Assembly (NCBI RefSeq): GCF_900111305.1 | Contig: NZ_FOGS01000011.1 | Span: 1 to 64,000 of the forward strand | Length of the DNA: 64,000 nucleotides | Direction: 5' to 3' | Source of the DNA: Vreelandella subterranea | Lineage (GTDB): Bacteria > Pseudomonadota > Gammaproteobacteria > Pseudomonadales > Halomonadaceae | Position numbers and translations under genes: made by a program | Part shown: positions 16,136 through 25,379 of the stretch, piece by piece | How positions within the stretch are numbered: position 1 is the first letter of the stretch | How the letters are laid out: the number at the start of each line of letters is the position of its first letter | Notes under the pieces: generated by a model | What the model was told of the DNA's origin: nothing | Database searches by the model: none | The model's input: only the letters and a program-made list of their open reading frames with translations

Positions 16136-17232
16136 TAGGCGGCTGTTGTTACCTCTGCTTCGGCAAGCGCGTCGCGCAGCGCGTCGCTGTCCAGCGACTT
16201 GCCAATGATGACCAGTTGGGTTTGACGGGTTTCACCTTCTGCCCAGAGGCGGTCGAAGTAGCCATCCAGACGTTCGCCCACGGCCTGGATCACCCGGCGC
16301 ATCGGCTTGCCGGGAATCGCCGCGAAGCCTTTGGCGCGGTAGATCTCCTGGGTTTTGACAATGTGCTGCAGCTTGGCCGCCAGCAGGTCGCCGTCGACTT
16401 CGCCCAGGCTGATCACGCAGGAATCAAAGTTGTCGTGGGCATGGTCGTGATGCGCACCCTCAGCGTGATGCTTGTCGTGGTGATTGGTGATCAGGTCAAT
16501 ACTCGCTTCGCTGGCCGCCCCGATGCCCATCAGGGCTTCGAGTTGCACGGTGTTGGTGGCCAGGGTTTGATCGACAAACAGGTACTTCACTGATTCCGGC
16601 ACACGCGCCTGGATCAGCGCTTCGACCCGCGCCTTCTCGTCCGGGCTTAACAGGTCGGTCTTGCTGACCAGCACCAGGTCGGCGGCGCTAAGCTGGTCGT
16701 CGAGCAGCTCCTGCAGGCTGGGGTCGTGATCCAGGCTTTCGTCGGCCTGGCGCTGGGCTTCTACCTTGGCAACATCGCTGGCATAGCGGCCAGAGGCCAC
16801 GGCGGGGCCATCGATCACGGTAATGATGGCATCGACGGTGCAGTGCTGACGCACCTCCGGCCAGTTGAAGGCCTGCACCAGCGGTTTGGGCAGCGCCAGG
16901 CCGCTGGTTTCGATCAGAATATGGTCGATATCGTCGCGGCGGGCGACCAGCTTTTTCATCACCGGTAGAAATTCCTCTTCTACGGTGCAGCAGATACAGC
17001 CGTTGGCCAGCTCGAAAATACCGCTGTCGTCGCCTTCCACCGCCTGACCGTCTTCGCAGTCGAGGGCACAGCCGCGCAGCAGGCTTGAGTCGATGTCCTG
17101 CTCGCCGAATTCATTGACGATCACGGCAATTCGCTTGCCGGTCACCTGGCGCAGGATGCTTGCCAGCAGGGTGGTTTTACCGCTGCCCAAAAAGCCGGTG
17201 ACCACGGTGGCGGGTATCTTATTTAACTGCAT
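16135..17232 (-). CDS. cobW: Cobalamin biosynthesis GTPase, CobW
   Basis: A 365 aa G3E-family GTPase, thought to be a cobalt metallochaperone feeding the chelatase. The start at 17232 gives MQLNKIPATVVTGFLGSGKT, placing the P-loop GFLGSGKTT at residues 13-21; the frame upstream lies in cobB. The metal-binding CICC motif occurs in NGCICCTVEEEF, the switch-like ETSGLALP follows, and a His-rich loop HHDKHHAEGAHHDHAHD (around residue 260) suits metal binding. It overlaps cobB by 14 bases. Confidence 0.93.
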   Translation of the reverse strand: MQLNKIPATVVTGFLGSGKTTLLASILRQVTGKRIAVIVNEFGEQDIDSSLLRGCALDCEDGQAVEGDDSGIFELANGCICCTVEEEFLPVMKKLVARRDDIDHILIETSGLALPKPLVQAFNWPEVRQHCTVDAIITVIDGPAVASGRYASDVAKVEAQRQADESLDHDPSLQELLDDQLSAADLVLVSKTDLLSPDEKARVEALIQARVPESVKYLFVDQTLATNTVQLEALMGIGAASEASIDLITNHHDKHHAEGAHHDHAHDNFDSCVISLGEVDGDLLAAKLQHIVKTQEIYRAKGFAAIPGKPMRRVIQAVGERLDGYFDRLWAEGETRQTQLVIIGKSLDSDALRDALAEAEVTTAA

Positions 17233-18592
17233 GGGTCTCGTCCTCTGAATCGATAGGCTGACGCGCTGGCGACGCTTTGCCGCTAAACAGCAGCGCGATC
17301 GCGGCAGGGTTGTTGGCAAAAAACAGGTGCAAGTAGGTGGCCGTCAATCCACGCTCACGAAAAATGGCTTCCCCCGGCGCGGGGTGGCGCTGGCGTTCGC
17401 CATGGGCAATGGGCTCAGGCGTTCCCTCGGCCATGGAACGGTGGTGGGCATGGCCGCGCACCGGGCCTTCGGGCAACGCGGCGGTTTGCATCCCCTGGCA
17501 GCCCCGACGCCCGCGCATGGCACCGTGCCCCGGCAGCAGGCCGAGCATGGTGTGAGCGGTGTCGTCGTAGTCGGTCAGGGTTTCCAGGCAATACAGCAGC
17601 CCGCCGCACTCGGCAAGAATCGGCTTGTCGTCGGCAAAAAACTGCCTGATCGCCGCGTGCATGGCCGTATTGGCCGCCAGGGTCGCGGCATGAATTTCCG
17701 GGTAGCCGCCGGGGAGCCACAGCGCATCGCAACTCGGCAAGGTGCTGTCGGTGAGCGGCGAGAAAAAGCGCAGCTGCGCGCCCATCTGCTCGAGCAGGTC
17801 CAGGTTGGCCTGGTAAATGAAGCTGAATGCGGCGTCTTTGGCCACGCCGATGGTGCACCCGGCAAGCGACGGCAAGTCGGCGGTCACGACGTCTGCCGGG
17901 GCAGTAAAGGTCACCGGCGGCAGCGCAAGCAGCGTCTGGGGCAGGTTTTCCGCCTCGATAACGCTTGCGCCCTTTTCAAAGCGCACTTCCAGATCGTCAC
18001 GAATCTCGTCGGCCTGCACCAGGCCTAAATGGCGCTCGGGCAGCGACAGCTCCGGGTTGCGGGCGATGGCAGCGAGCAGCGGGATACCCTGCGGCAGGGT
18101 GGTCTCGATCAGCTCGCGATGGCGCTGGGAGCCGCAACTGTTGGCGATAAGCCCGACAATGCGGATATCGTCACGAAAGCCCGCCAGCCCCGCCAGCAGC
18201 GCGCCCGCGGTCTGCGCCATGCCCTTGACGTCCATCACCACCACCATGGGCAAGCCAAACCGCGCGGCCAGGTCGGCACTGGAAGGCTCGCCGTCAAACA
18301 GCCCCATGGCGCCTTCGACCAGGATCATGTCCGCCGTCTGGGCGGCTTCGTAAAAGCGCTGGCGGCAGTAGGCGTCGCCGGCCATCCAGAGGTCAAGCTG
18401 GTCGACCGGCTGGCCGGCGGCTTGCGCCAGCACCTGGGGGTCCAGGTAGTCGGGGCCGGTTTTAAACACGCGCACCACCTTGCCCTGGTTGCGCAGCGCC
18501 CGGGCCAGCGCGGCGGTAAAGGTGGTCTTGCCCTGCCCGGAAGAAGGCGCGGCGATAAACAGCGCCGGGCAGCTTGCAGTGGGTGTGCTCAT
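17219..18592 (-). CDS. cobB: Cobyrinic/hydrogenobyrinic acid a,c-diamide synthase, CobB
   Basis: A 457 aa ATP-dependent amidotransferase that amidates side chains a and c using glutamine. The N-terminal half carries the P-loop APSSGQGKTTFTAAL (residues 15-29) and VEGAMGLFDG. The C-terminal half is a class I glutaminase, with the nucleophile in LAECGGLLYCLETL (near residue 335) and a final YLHLFF His block. In the aerobic route the product is the CobN substrate. The start overlaps the cobO stop by one base (TGATG). Confidence 0.94.
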   Translation of the reverse strand: MSTPTASCPALFIAAPSSGQGKTTFTAALARALRNQGKVVRVFKTGPDYLDPQVLAQAAGQPVDQLDLWMAGDAYCRQRFYEAAQTADMILVEGAMGLFDGEPSSADLAARFGLPMVVVMDVKGMAQTAGALLAGLAGFRDDIRIVGLIANSCGSQRHRELIETTLPQGIPLLAAIARNPELSLPERHLGLVQADEIRDDLEVRFEKGASVIEAENLPQTLLALPPVTFTAPADVVTADLPSLAGCTIGVAKDAAFSFIYQANLDLLEQMGAQLRFFSPLTDSTLPSCDALWLPGGYPEIHAATLAANTAMHAAIRQFFADDKPILAECGGLLYCLETLTDYDDTAHTMLGLLPGHGAMRGRRGCQGMQTAALPEGPVRGHAHHRSMAEGTPEPIAHGERQRHPAPGEAIFRERGLTATYLHLFFANNPAAIALLFSGKASPARQPIDSEDETHAVK

Positions 18593-19185
18593 CAGTATTC
18601 GATCCCCGCCTGGGCTTTAACACCGCCACGAAAGGCGTGACGCTCGTCCTGCACCGTGCTGATGGTGTCCGCGATTTCCTGAAGCGGCGTCGCCATGGTG
18701 CGCCCGGTGATGATCACGTTTTGATGCGCGGGCCGTTGGTTAAGCGCTTCGACCACCGGCAGCGGGTCGAGGTAGCCATACTTGAACATGTAGCTCATTT
18801 CATCGAGGACGATGAGGTGGTAGTCAGGGTTCTCGAGCAGCCCCTTGGCCACCGCCCAGGCCGACTGGGCGGCTTCAATATCGCGCTCGCGATCCTGGGT
18901 TTCCCAGGTAAACCCCTGACCCATGATATGCCAGTCTAGGTTGGGCTGATCGCGGAAGAACAGGTACTCGCCGGTTTCACGACGCCCCTTGATAAACTGT
19001 ATCACCGCGCAGCGCTGCCCGTGGCCCAGCGCCCGCGCCATGGTGCCCAGCGCCGAGCTGCTTTTGCCCTTGCCGTTGCCTTTCAGCAGGATCAACACCC
19101 CGCGCTCTTCCGTGGCGCGGCTGATGCGCTCGTCGACCACGTCCTTTTTGCGCTGCATGCGGTGGGTATGGCGATCGTCAGTCAT
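18592..19185 (-). CDS. cobO: Cob(I)yrinic acid a,c-diamide adenosyltransferase, CobO
   Basis: A 197 aa CobA/CobO/BtuR-type enzyme that transfers the adenosyl group of ATP to cob(I)alamin precursors. It starts MTDDRHTHRMQRKKDVVDER at 19185; the frame extends to 19392 only by running inside the chelatase gene. The P-loop is LLKGNGKGKSSSALGTMARA, followed by VIQFIKG, the Walker B-like LIVLDEMSYMFKYGY and VIITGR. Operon position between chlID (4-base overlap) and cobB fits its role right after cobalt insertion. Confidence 0.93.
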   Translation of the reverse strand: MTDDRHTHRMQRKKDVVDERISRATEERGVLILLKGNGKGKSSSALGTMARALGHGQRCAVIQFIKGRRETGEYLFFRDQPNLDWHIMGQGFTWETQDRERDIEAAQSAWAVAKGLLENPDYHLIVLDEMSYMFKYGYLDPLPVVEALNQRPAHQNVIITGRTMATPLQEIADTISTVQDERHAFRGGVKAQAGIEY

Positions 19186-20906
19186 GGGGTTTCCTGTCCA
19201 GAAAAAGGTGTCGCGTAGCGCGCCCCCAGTTGCTGGGCGATGCGTGCGCCCTGGCCGCGCTTGATTTTCGATGACTCGGTATCCAGCAGGACACAGTCGC
19301 CCAGCGGGCCGAGGTCGGCGACGGATTCGCGGGTACGGCCGTCGGTAATCAGATAGGTGCGGATGTGCAGCCCGGGCTCGCGTCGCTGCCACTGATGGAT
19401 CAGGCGTTTGGCCTCAATCACTGCCTCGCGCAGCGGCGTGCCGCCGCCTCCCGTCGCAGCTTCGAGCGCATCTTGTACCCGCTTGGGCGCACGTTGCCGG
19501 GATAGTAGCGGCACCACGCCGCCGTTGCCGAACCCGACGACGGCGACCTGTTCACGTGCCGCGTAGGCCTGGCGCACCAGCGATTCCACGAGCCCCTTCG
19601 CCTGGCCCAGCAGGCGCTGCCCCAGGGTGGAGCCCGAGGTATCCAGCAGCACCAGGTGCGCCCTTGGCTGCCCGGCCTGTGTCTTGCGCATTTTAAGCGT
19701 TCGCCAGGGCCACTGGCCGCGGTTGGCGATCAGGGTGCCAAAGCCGTCCAGGCGAGAAGTCTCAGTCCGCGAGCGTCCCTTGCCTGATACCTGCCCTTTT
19801 TCACCGGACGCCGGAGTCATCGCCGTTTTCGCCTGACCAACACCGTTTGGCGTATTCGCCAGTTCAGGCGCTGCCTGCTGAATGGTTGACTGAGCCTGGG
19901 GCGGCATGGCGCCCCACTGCCCCTGTTCGCCGCGCTGATCGGATGATCCGCCGGTCGACGCACCAGTCGTTGATGACGAACCACCCTCACCTCCCGAAGG
20001 TGGTGACTTCGGCGGCGAAGACGGCGGGGTTTGCTCGGGCGATTGGGTGCGCCGATGGTCCAGCACCCACGGCTCGACGGCATCGATATCCTGCTGTGCC
20101 ACCTCGCTTGCACCGCGCCATGCGGCGTGGGCGCGGGCGGCGCGGTGCCAGGTCACGTCGGCTCGCAACCCTTCCACACCGGCGGTTTCACAGCGCGAGG
20201 CGATGGTGTGATACACCCATGACGGGGTAATGACATCCACCAGTTGACGCTGGGCCTGATGAATCCGCTCGGTCAGTGCGGCCTGGGCCTCCTCGAAGCC
20301 ACGGGCCGCTCCGGCTGGGTCGCGGTCGAAGGCTTCGCGCTGCTGGACGATGGCGATACGTTCTTCCACGCTGATGTTCGCGGCCTGGTCGATACACAGC
20401 CCAAAACGATCCAGCAATTGCGGGCGTAGCTCGCCTTCATCCGGGTTCATGGTGCCAATCAGGCTGAAGCGCGCCGGGTGGGAGTGGCTGATACCGTCGC
20501 GCTCGACGATGTTCGTTCCGCTGGCGGCCACATCCAGCAGCAAATCGACCAGGGTATCCGGCAGCAGATTGACCTCGTCCACATACAGCACGCCGCCGTC
20601 GGCTTTAGCGAGCAGCCCGGCATGAAAGGTGGCTTCGCCATTGGCCAGCACCTTTTGCAGATCCAGACTGCCGACCAGCCTGTCTTCACTGGCGCCCAGG
20701 GGCAGCGTCACAAAAGGAGCACGCTGCCCGTCGCTATCGCCAGGTAAAATAGCGGCCAGAGCTCGTGCCAAGGTCGACTTGGCGCTACCTCTTGGCCCAC
20801 TAACCAGCACCCCGCCGATACGCGGATTAATGGCATTAAGGATCAGCGCGGTTTTCAGCGCTTCCTGGCCAACCACCGCCGCAAAGGGAAACTCACTCAC
20901 CGGCAC
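19182..20906 (-). CDS. Fused ChlI-ChlD-type chelatase ATPase subunit (putative CobN partner)
   Basis: A 574 aa protein joining an AAA+ ATPase (residues 1-270) and a von Willebrand A domain (about 390-574). The ATPase shows VVGQEALKTAL, Walker A GPRGSAKST, Walker B VLYVDEVNLLPD and LIGTMNPDEGELRPQLLDRF. The linker (about 280-385) is rich in Pro, Ser, Gly and Gln. The A domain has the MIDAS sequence LLDTSGSTLGQ. This resembles magnesium chelatase I and D fused together. As the first gene of the cob operon, with no cobS/cobT pair in view, it is the probable motor for CobN-dependent cobalt insertion. The start at 20906 has GGAGGTGCC upstream. Confidence 0.88.
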   Translation of the reverse strand: MPVSEFPFAAVVGQEALKTALILNAINPRIGGVLVSGPRGSAKSTLARALAAILPGDSDGQRAPFVTLPLGASEDRLVGSLDLQKVLANGEATFHAGLLAKADGGVLYVDEVNLLPDTLVDLLLDVAASGTNIVERDGISHSHPARFSLIGTMNPDEGELRPQLLDRFGLCIDQAANISVEERIAIVQQREAFDRDPAGAARGFEEAQAALTERIHQAQRQLVDVITPSWVYHTIASRCETAGVEGLRADVTWHRAARAHAAWRGASEVAQQDIDAVEPWVLDHRRTQSPEQTPPSSPPKSPPSGGEGGSSSTTGASTGGSSDQRGEQGQWGAMPPQAQSTIQQAAPELANTPNGVGQAKTAMTPASGEKGQVSGKGRSRTETSRLDGFGTLIANRGQWPWRTLKMRKTQAGQPRAHLVLLDTSGSTLGQRLLGQAKGLVESLVRQAYAAREQVAVVGFGNGGVVPLLSRQRAPKRVQDALEAATGGGGTPLREAVIEAKRLIHQWQRREPGLHIRTYLITDGRTRESVADLGPLGDCVLLDTESSKIKRGQGARIAQQLGARYATPFSGQETP

Positions 20907-21187
20907 CTCCCGTGCTGGCCAAGCCCGTCAATCGAGCAATCCTTTTCAACTGAAACGCTGCCAACTGATTTGACCACCGTCGATCTTGAATCTTATTCAT
21001 GGTAACTAGCTGAATGATAATAAACTACTCATAAATAAGTGGGAACAGAAAAGGCGTTCAGTATAGAGTAAGGGGTAGCGGCGAGGCCAATTTGTTACAA
21101 GCTATTAACTTTGCGAAGGCGTATATCAGCTGACACTATGCATGCCGCTGGATTTTTACACGCCTTTTAAATATTATGTTATAACAT

Positions 21188-21196
21188 TGCTATAAT
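21188..21196 (+). promoter_or_regulatory. Extended -10 promoter for the riboswitch-btu transcript
   Basis: TGCTATAAT is a perfect TGn plus TATAAT extended -10 element. Transcription would begin near 21203, about 60 bases before the riboswitch. No convincing -35 hexamer is seen, which is normal for extended -10 promoters. The rest of the AT-rich gap between 20907 and 21187 shows nothing I can name. Confidence 0.6.
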
Positions 21197-21261
21197 GGCG
21201 AGGTTTCATAAGATCCTTAGGCTTTGTGTTGTTCGCTATCCCCCTGCCACCTAGAATGGCC

Positions 21262-21426
21262 AGTGTCGGTGTTCCCCACGGAACTTAATAGAGAATCCGC
21301 CGCGGCTTGCCGCGAAACGGAACTGCCCCCGCAACTGTAGGCGGCGAGCGATGCTCTTTGATGCCACTGGACACAGCGTCTGGGAAGGCGAGCTAGCCAT
21401 GACCCGTCAGTCAGGAGAACTGCCGA
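21262..21426 (+). promoter_or_regulatory. Cobalamin riboswitch
   Basis: The sequence carries the conserved landmarks of the adenosylcobalamin aptamer in order: GGTGTTCCCC near 21268, ACTGCCCCCGCAACTGTAGG near 21324, GCCACTGG at 21363-21370, GGGAAGGC near 21382, and the B12 box GTCAGGAGAACTGCC ending near 21424. It lies just upstream of the corrinoid importer genes on the same strand. When B12 is plentiful it should repress importer expression, most likely at translation start, as is usual in Gram-negative bacteria. Confidence 0.95.
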
Positions 21427-21485
21427 CATATGACTAACATTGAGCGAAGTGGCTCGGTCACTATTTGCTGGCCGAATGCGGAGCT

Positions 21486-21511
21486 CATCATGCACGGGAG
21501 TGTACATGATG
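21486..21511 (+). promoter_or_regulatory. Hairpin enclosing the btuF ribosome binding site
   Basis: CATCATG (21486-21492) pairs with CATGATG (21505-21511), extended by CAC / GTG with a two-base bulge. The loop is GGGA of the Shine-Dalgarno sequence and the 3' arm contains both candidate start codons. This could be the expression platform switched by the upstream aptamer. Confidence 0.6.
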
Positions 21512-22522
21512 TTGAGATTGACCACGGCCATCGCCGCGAGCGCTGTTGGCCTTGCCCAGGCGGCTTACGCCTCCACCGACTACCCGCTTACGCTAACCAA
21601 TTGCGGTGTTGAGATCAGCGTGGCGTCGCCCCCAGAACGAACGGTGACGGTAGGCCAGTCAGCCACGGAGATTCTCTATTCGCTGGGGCTCGCTGACCGA
21701 GTGAATGGCACCTCGGTGTGGTTCACCCCGGTCCTTCCCCAGTTTGCTGAGGTCAATGAAGCGATCGAGCGGATCGCCAACGACGACCCAAGCTTTGAGG
21801 CCGTGGTCAATAAACGGCCTGACCTGGTGGCGGTACAGTACGAGTGGCACGTAGGCCCCACCGGCAGCGTCGCCACCCGGGAACAGTTTCATGAGCTGGG
21901 TATTAACACCTATATTATGCCCGCCGACTGCGACACCAAGGATAACTCTACCGGCGGCGATGGCACCCGCACGGCCGCTTTCTCCACGGATTCGGTCTAT
22001 AAGGGAATCACCGAACTAGCCCAGATTTATGATGTGCAAGACGCTGGCGAGACGCTGGTAGCCGACCTTATCGACCGCGAAGAGCGCGCAATAGCTCTGG
22101 CGAACAGCCTGGACTTACCGGACGATTTATCCGCGGCATTCTGGTTCTCATCGACAGACCTGGGGGTTAGCCCCTTCGTTGCGGGTCAACTCGGCGCACC
22201 GGGCTATATGATGGACAAGCTCGGTATTCGCAATGTGATCGAGTCCGATGAGGAGTGGCCCACGGTGGGCTGGGAGAGCATCGCCAGGGCTGACCCCGAT
22301 GTGCTCGTGATCGCCAGAATGGATCGCCGCCGCTTTCCCGCCGACGACATTGAAGCCAAGCGTGAGTTTCTGCGCAGCGACCCGGTTACCCGCGAAATGA
22401 TGGCGGTTAAAAACGACCACATCATAGAGATGGATGCCCACGCCATGAGCGCTACGATGCGCACTATTTACGGTCTTGAAACACTGGCCGAGGCGCTAGC
22501 GACAATGGCATTTGACGAATGA
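21506..22522 (+). CDS. btuF: Periplasmic corrinoid-type ABC substrate-binding protein (BtuF-like)
   Basis: A 338 aa secreted protein. The start MMLRLTTAIAASAVGLAQAAYAS gives a signal peptide cleaved near residue 22 and has GGGAG six bases upstream; the longer frame to 21440 would include the riboswitch expression platform. The mature part is a FecB/BtuF-type binding protein (VTVGQSATEILYSLGLADRV, NKRPDLVAVQYEW, DPDVLVIARMD). It should carry its ligand to the permease. Cobalamin or another corrinoid is inferred from the riboswitch; the sequence alone would also fit an iron-chelate binder. Confidence 0.85.
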   Translation: MMLRLTTAIAASAVGLAQAAYASTDYPLTLTNCGVEISVASPPERTVTVGQSATEILYSLGLADRVNGTSVWFTPVLPQFAEVNEAIERIANDDPSFEAVVNKRPDLVAVQYEWHVGPTGSVATREQFHELGINTYIMPADCDTKDNSTGGDGTRTAAFSTDSVYKGITELAQIYDVQDAGETLVADLIDREERAIALANSLDLPDDLSAAFWFSSTDLGVSPFVAGQLGAPGYMMDKLGIRNVIESDEEWPTVGWESIARADPDVLVIARMDRRRFPADDIEAKREFLRSDPVTREMMAVKNDHIIEMDAHAMSATMRTIYGLETLAEALATMAFDE

Positions 22523-23583
22523 GCATTGCGTTAACGCGGCGATCTACGGCAGGTTTTGCACTGCGCTGGCTATGGATCACGCCGCTGGTGCTCGTGGCGG
22601 CGCTGATCGCGGGCACCGCCATCGGCGAGACACCGATTCCCGTTGATACCATTCTCAAAGTGCTCGCCAATCAGCTCCTGGGCGCGGATTATGCGGTAGA
22701 CCGGATCGATGCAGGCATTATCTGGAACTACCGGCTTAGCCGCGCCGTGGTCGCTGCCTGTTGTGGTACTAGCCTGGCGCTGGCAGGGGTGGTGCTTCAG
22801 GCGCTGCTGCGCAACCCCTTGGCCGACCCCTACTTGATGGGCATTTCCGCTGGGGCCTCTACCGGCGCGGTGGCCGTGGCCGTCGCGGGCCTTGGCGCAG
22901 GGGCGCTTTCGCTTTCCCTGGGTGCCTTTGTGGGCGCCCTTCTCGCCTTTGGTATCGTGGTGATGCTCGCCCATGCGGCCAACAGCGGCGTCGGTGGTGG
23001 CCGCGGCGTTCAGGCAGCGGGGGCGATTATTCTGGCAGGCATCGCAGGCTCACAGCTGTTCAATGCGCTCACCGCTTTTATCATTACCAAGTCGGCGAGC
23101 GCCGAGCAGGCCCGCGGCATCATGTTTTGGCTGATGGGCAATCTGTCTGGTGTGCGCTGGGCCGATGTAACCTTGGCGGTGCCTGCCGCGCTGTTTGGGG
23201 TACTGGTTTGCCTATGGCACCGCCGCTCCCTGGATGCGTTTACCTTCGGTGCCGACAGCGCCGCCTCCATGGGCATCGCAGTGCGCCCGGTGCGTGGCAT
23301 GCTGATTATCGCCATGGCGCTGGTCACGGCGGTGATGGTGTCTATTGTGGGGGCGATTGGCTTTGTTGGGCTGGTGATTCCCCATGCCATGCGTTTTATC
23401 GTAGGCAGCCAACACACGCGTTTGGTTCCAGCCACGGCGCTTGCTGGGGCGGTCTTTTTGATTGGCTCAGATATTCTTTCGCGCACTCTGATCCCCGGCC
23501 AAGTGCTACCGATCGGGGTGATTACTTCACTGATTGGCGCACCTGCCTTTGCGCTCATTCTCGTGCGCGGCAAGAGGTCTTAA
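22519..23583 (+). CDS. btuC: ABC importer permease, FecCD family (BtuC-like)
   Basis: A 354 aa inner-membrane protein with about ten hydrophobic segments, forming the homodimeric channel of the importer. Family marks are RLSRAVVAACCGTSLALAGVVLQ near residue 70 (in blocks), NPLADPYLMGISAGAS (about 95-110), and GLVIPHAMRFIVGSQHTRLV (about 285-305), the coupling region for the ATPase. The start overlaps the btuF stop by ATGA. An outer-membrane BtuB receptor is not in the window. Confidence 0.9.
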   Translation: MSIALTRRSTAGFALRWLWITPLVLVAALIAGTAIGETPIPVDTILKVLANQLLGADYAVDRIDAGIIWNYRLSRAVVAACCGTSLALAGVVLQALLRNPLADPYLMGISAGASTGAVAVAVAGLGAGALSLSLGAFVGALLAFGIVVMLAHAANSGVGGGRGVQAAGAIILAGIAGSQLFNALTAFIITKSASAEQARGIMFWLMGNLSGVRWADVTLAVPAALFGVLVCLWHRRSLDAFTFGADSAASMGIAVRPVRGMLIIAMALVTAVMVSIVGAIGFVGLVIPHAMRFIVGSQHTRLVPATALAGAVFLIGSDILSRTLIPGQVLPIGVITSLIGAPAFALILVRGKRS

Positions 23584-24347
23584 TGCAGTTAACCGCTCAA
23601 AAACTCGATTGGTCAGTGCATGGCACGCCTCTACTGATTGACATTAACCTAACCGTCGAGCCCGGCCAAACCTTTGGCCTGGTGGGGCCGAACGGCTCGG
23701 GTAAAACGTCGCTACTTCGCCTGTTGGCAGGCTTGAACAAACCCAAAGCAGGACAGGTGCTAATGGGTAGCCAGCCTCTACACGCGCTGAAGCAGCGGGC
23801 GATTGCTCAGTCTATTGCCTTAGTCGAGCAGCAGGCCGATACCACCGATAGAATTAGCGTGCGTGACGTAGTGGCGCTGGGCCGGACGCCCTTTCTTACC
23901 GCGTTGCGCCCCTGGTCAACGGAAGATGATGCCATCGTGGTTCAGGCGCTGGTAGATGTCGATATGGTGCATATGGCCGACCGGCTTTGGCACACGCTTT
24001 CCGGCGGTGAGCGCCAGCGCGTGCATATTGCCCGCGCACTGGCGCAGCAACCCAAGATTCTGCTGCTCGATGAGCCCACCAACCATCTGGATATTCGCCA
24101 TCAGCTGTCGATCCTTGAGCTGGTCAGGCAGCTTCCGGTTACGGTGATTATCTCGCTGCACGACCTGAACCACGCCATGGAGTGTGACCGCATCGGTGTC
24201 ATGGATGGCGGCCGCCTGGTGGATAGTGGCCCGCCTAAAGAGGTACTGACGGCATTCCGGCTACGCCAGACCTTTGGTGTCTACGCCGATATCTTCGCCG
24301 ACCCCATCGACGGCAGCCAGATGATGCGTTTTCGCAATGCTATTTAA
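23583..24347 (+). CDS. btuD: ABC importer ATPase (BtuD-like)
   Basis: A 254 aa ATPase powering the importer. It has Walker A GLVGPNGSGKTSLLRLLAGL (residues 35-54), the Q-loop region VEQQAD, signature LSGGERQRVHIARAL (near 140) and Walker B ILLLDEPTNHLD. The start at 23583 overlaps the btuC stop by one base (TAATG); an open frame upstream inside btuC is ignored. It ends the three-gene operon, and no strong terminator follows before 24438. Confidence 0.92.
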   Translation: MQLTAQKLDWSVHGTPLLIDINLTVEPGQTFGLVGPNGSGKTSLLRLLAGLNKPKAGQVLMGSQPLHALKQRAIAQSIALVEQQADTTDRISVRDVVALGRTPFLTALRPWSTEDDAIVVQALVDVDMVHMADRLWHTLSGGERQRVHIARALAQQPKILLLDEPTNHLDIRHQLSILELVRQLPVTVIISLHDLNHAMECDRIGVMDGGRLVDSGPPKEVLTAFRLRQTFGVYADIFADPIDGSQMMRFRNAI

Positions 24348-24437
24348 GCATGACACGCACAGCCAGGTGATCAATCAGCGGGGTTAGCCGTTGTTTGCTA
24401 AGGTGATGTGGTGCTTTCCATTAATTAGGGGATACCT

Positions 24438-25328
24438 ATGCGACTTCTATTCACCGGTGGCAGTGGCAAGGCGGGCCGCCATGCGACCGCCTATCTTCGT
24501 GACCAGGGTCACCGCGTCACCAACCTGGACTGGGCAACCTCCGACGTGCCCGGCATTCCCACTCTGAAGACAGACCTCACCGATGCTGGCCAGGTGTTCA
24601 ACGCCTGCCATGCCTACGCCGGGATGGACGAGCTGGAACCGGGCACCGGCGTGCCGCGTTACGATGCCATTGTCCACTTTGCGGCGATACCCGCCATCCT
24701 GCACCGGCCGGACAACGAGACCTATCGCATCAACACCTTGAGCACTTACAACGTACTGGATGCCGCCACCAAGCTGGGTATTCCCAAGGTGATTTTTGCC
24801 TCCAGCGAGACGACCTATGGCGTATGTTTTGCCGACGGCGAGGTGCAACCGGATTACCTGCCGGTCGATGAAGAGCACCCCACCGTACCTCAGGACAGCT
24901 ACGCCATGAGCAAGGTGGTCAACGAAGTCACCGCCCGCTCCTTCCAGGCACGCTCGGGTATCGATATCTATGGCCTGCGCATCAATAACGTTATCGAGCC
25001 CCACGAGTACCGCCAGCATTTCCCGGCCTACATGGACAACCCGGCGCTGCGCCGCCGCAATATCTTCGCCTACATCGACGCCCGCGACCTGGGCCAGATG
25101 GTCGATTGCTGCCTGAAGACAGACGGCCTGGGCTACCAGGTGTTCAACGTCGCCAATGACGATCTATCGGTGGGGCTGACCAACGCCCAGGTGATTGAAC
25201 GCTTCTACGCAGGGGTACCGATCAAGCGCGAAATGGGCGAATACGAGACCTTCTATAGTATTGAGAAAGCGCGTCGTCTGGTCGGTTTCACGCCACGCCA
25301 CTCCTGGAGGGATGAGCTGGAAAAGTAA
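24438..25328 (+). CDS. NAD(P)-dependent epimerase/dehydratase (extended SDR)
   Basis: A 296 aa extended short-chain dehydrogenase. The nucleotide site is FTGGSGKAGRHATAYL (residues 5-20), followed by IVHFAAIPAILHRP, the serine in VIFASSETTYGV and the catalytic YAMSK (about 155-159). These enzymes act on nucleotide sugars or related sugars; the substrate here is not identifiable. It begins 90 bases after the importer operon with a GGGG-containing binding site and is followed at 51 bases by a membrane protein gene. A link to B12 is not evident. Confidence 0.8.
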   Translation: MRLLFTGGSGKAGRHATAYLRDQGHRVTNLDWATSDVPGIPTLKTDLTDAGQVFNACHAYAGMDELEPGTGVPRYDAIVHFAAIPAILHRPDNETYRINTLSTYNVLDAATKLGIPKVIFASSETTYGVCFADGEVQPDYLPVDEEHPTVPQDSYAMSKVVNEVTARSFQARSGIDIYGLRINNVIEPHEYRQHFPAYMDNPALRRRNIFAYIDARDLGQMVDCCLKTDGLGYQVFNVANDDLSVGLTNAQVIERFYAGVPIKREMGEYETFYSIEKARRLVGFTPRHSWRDELEK

Positions 25329-25379
25329 GGGTGCCATGAACTAGCGACGTTGATTTGTCTAGCTAACAAGGAGACGACC

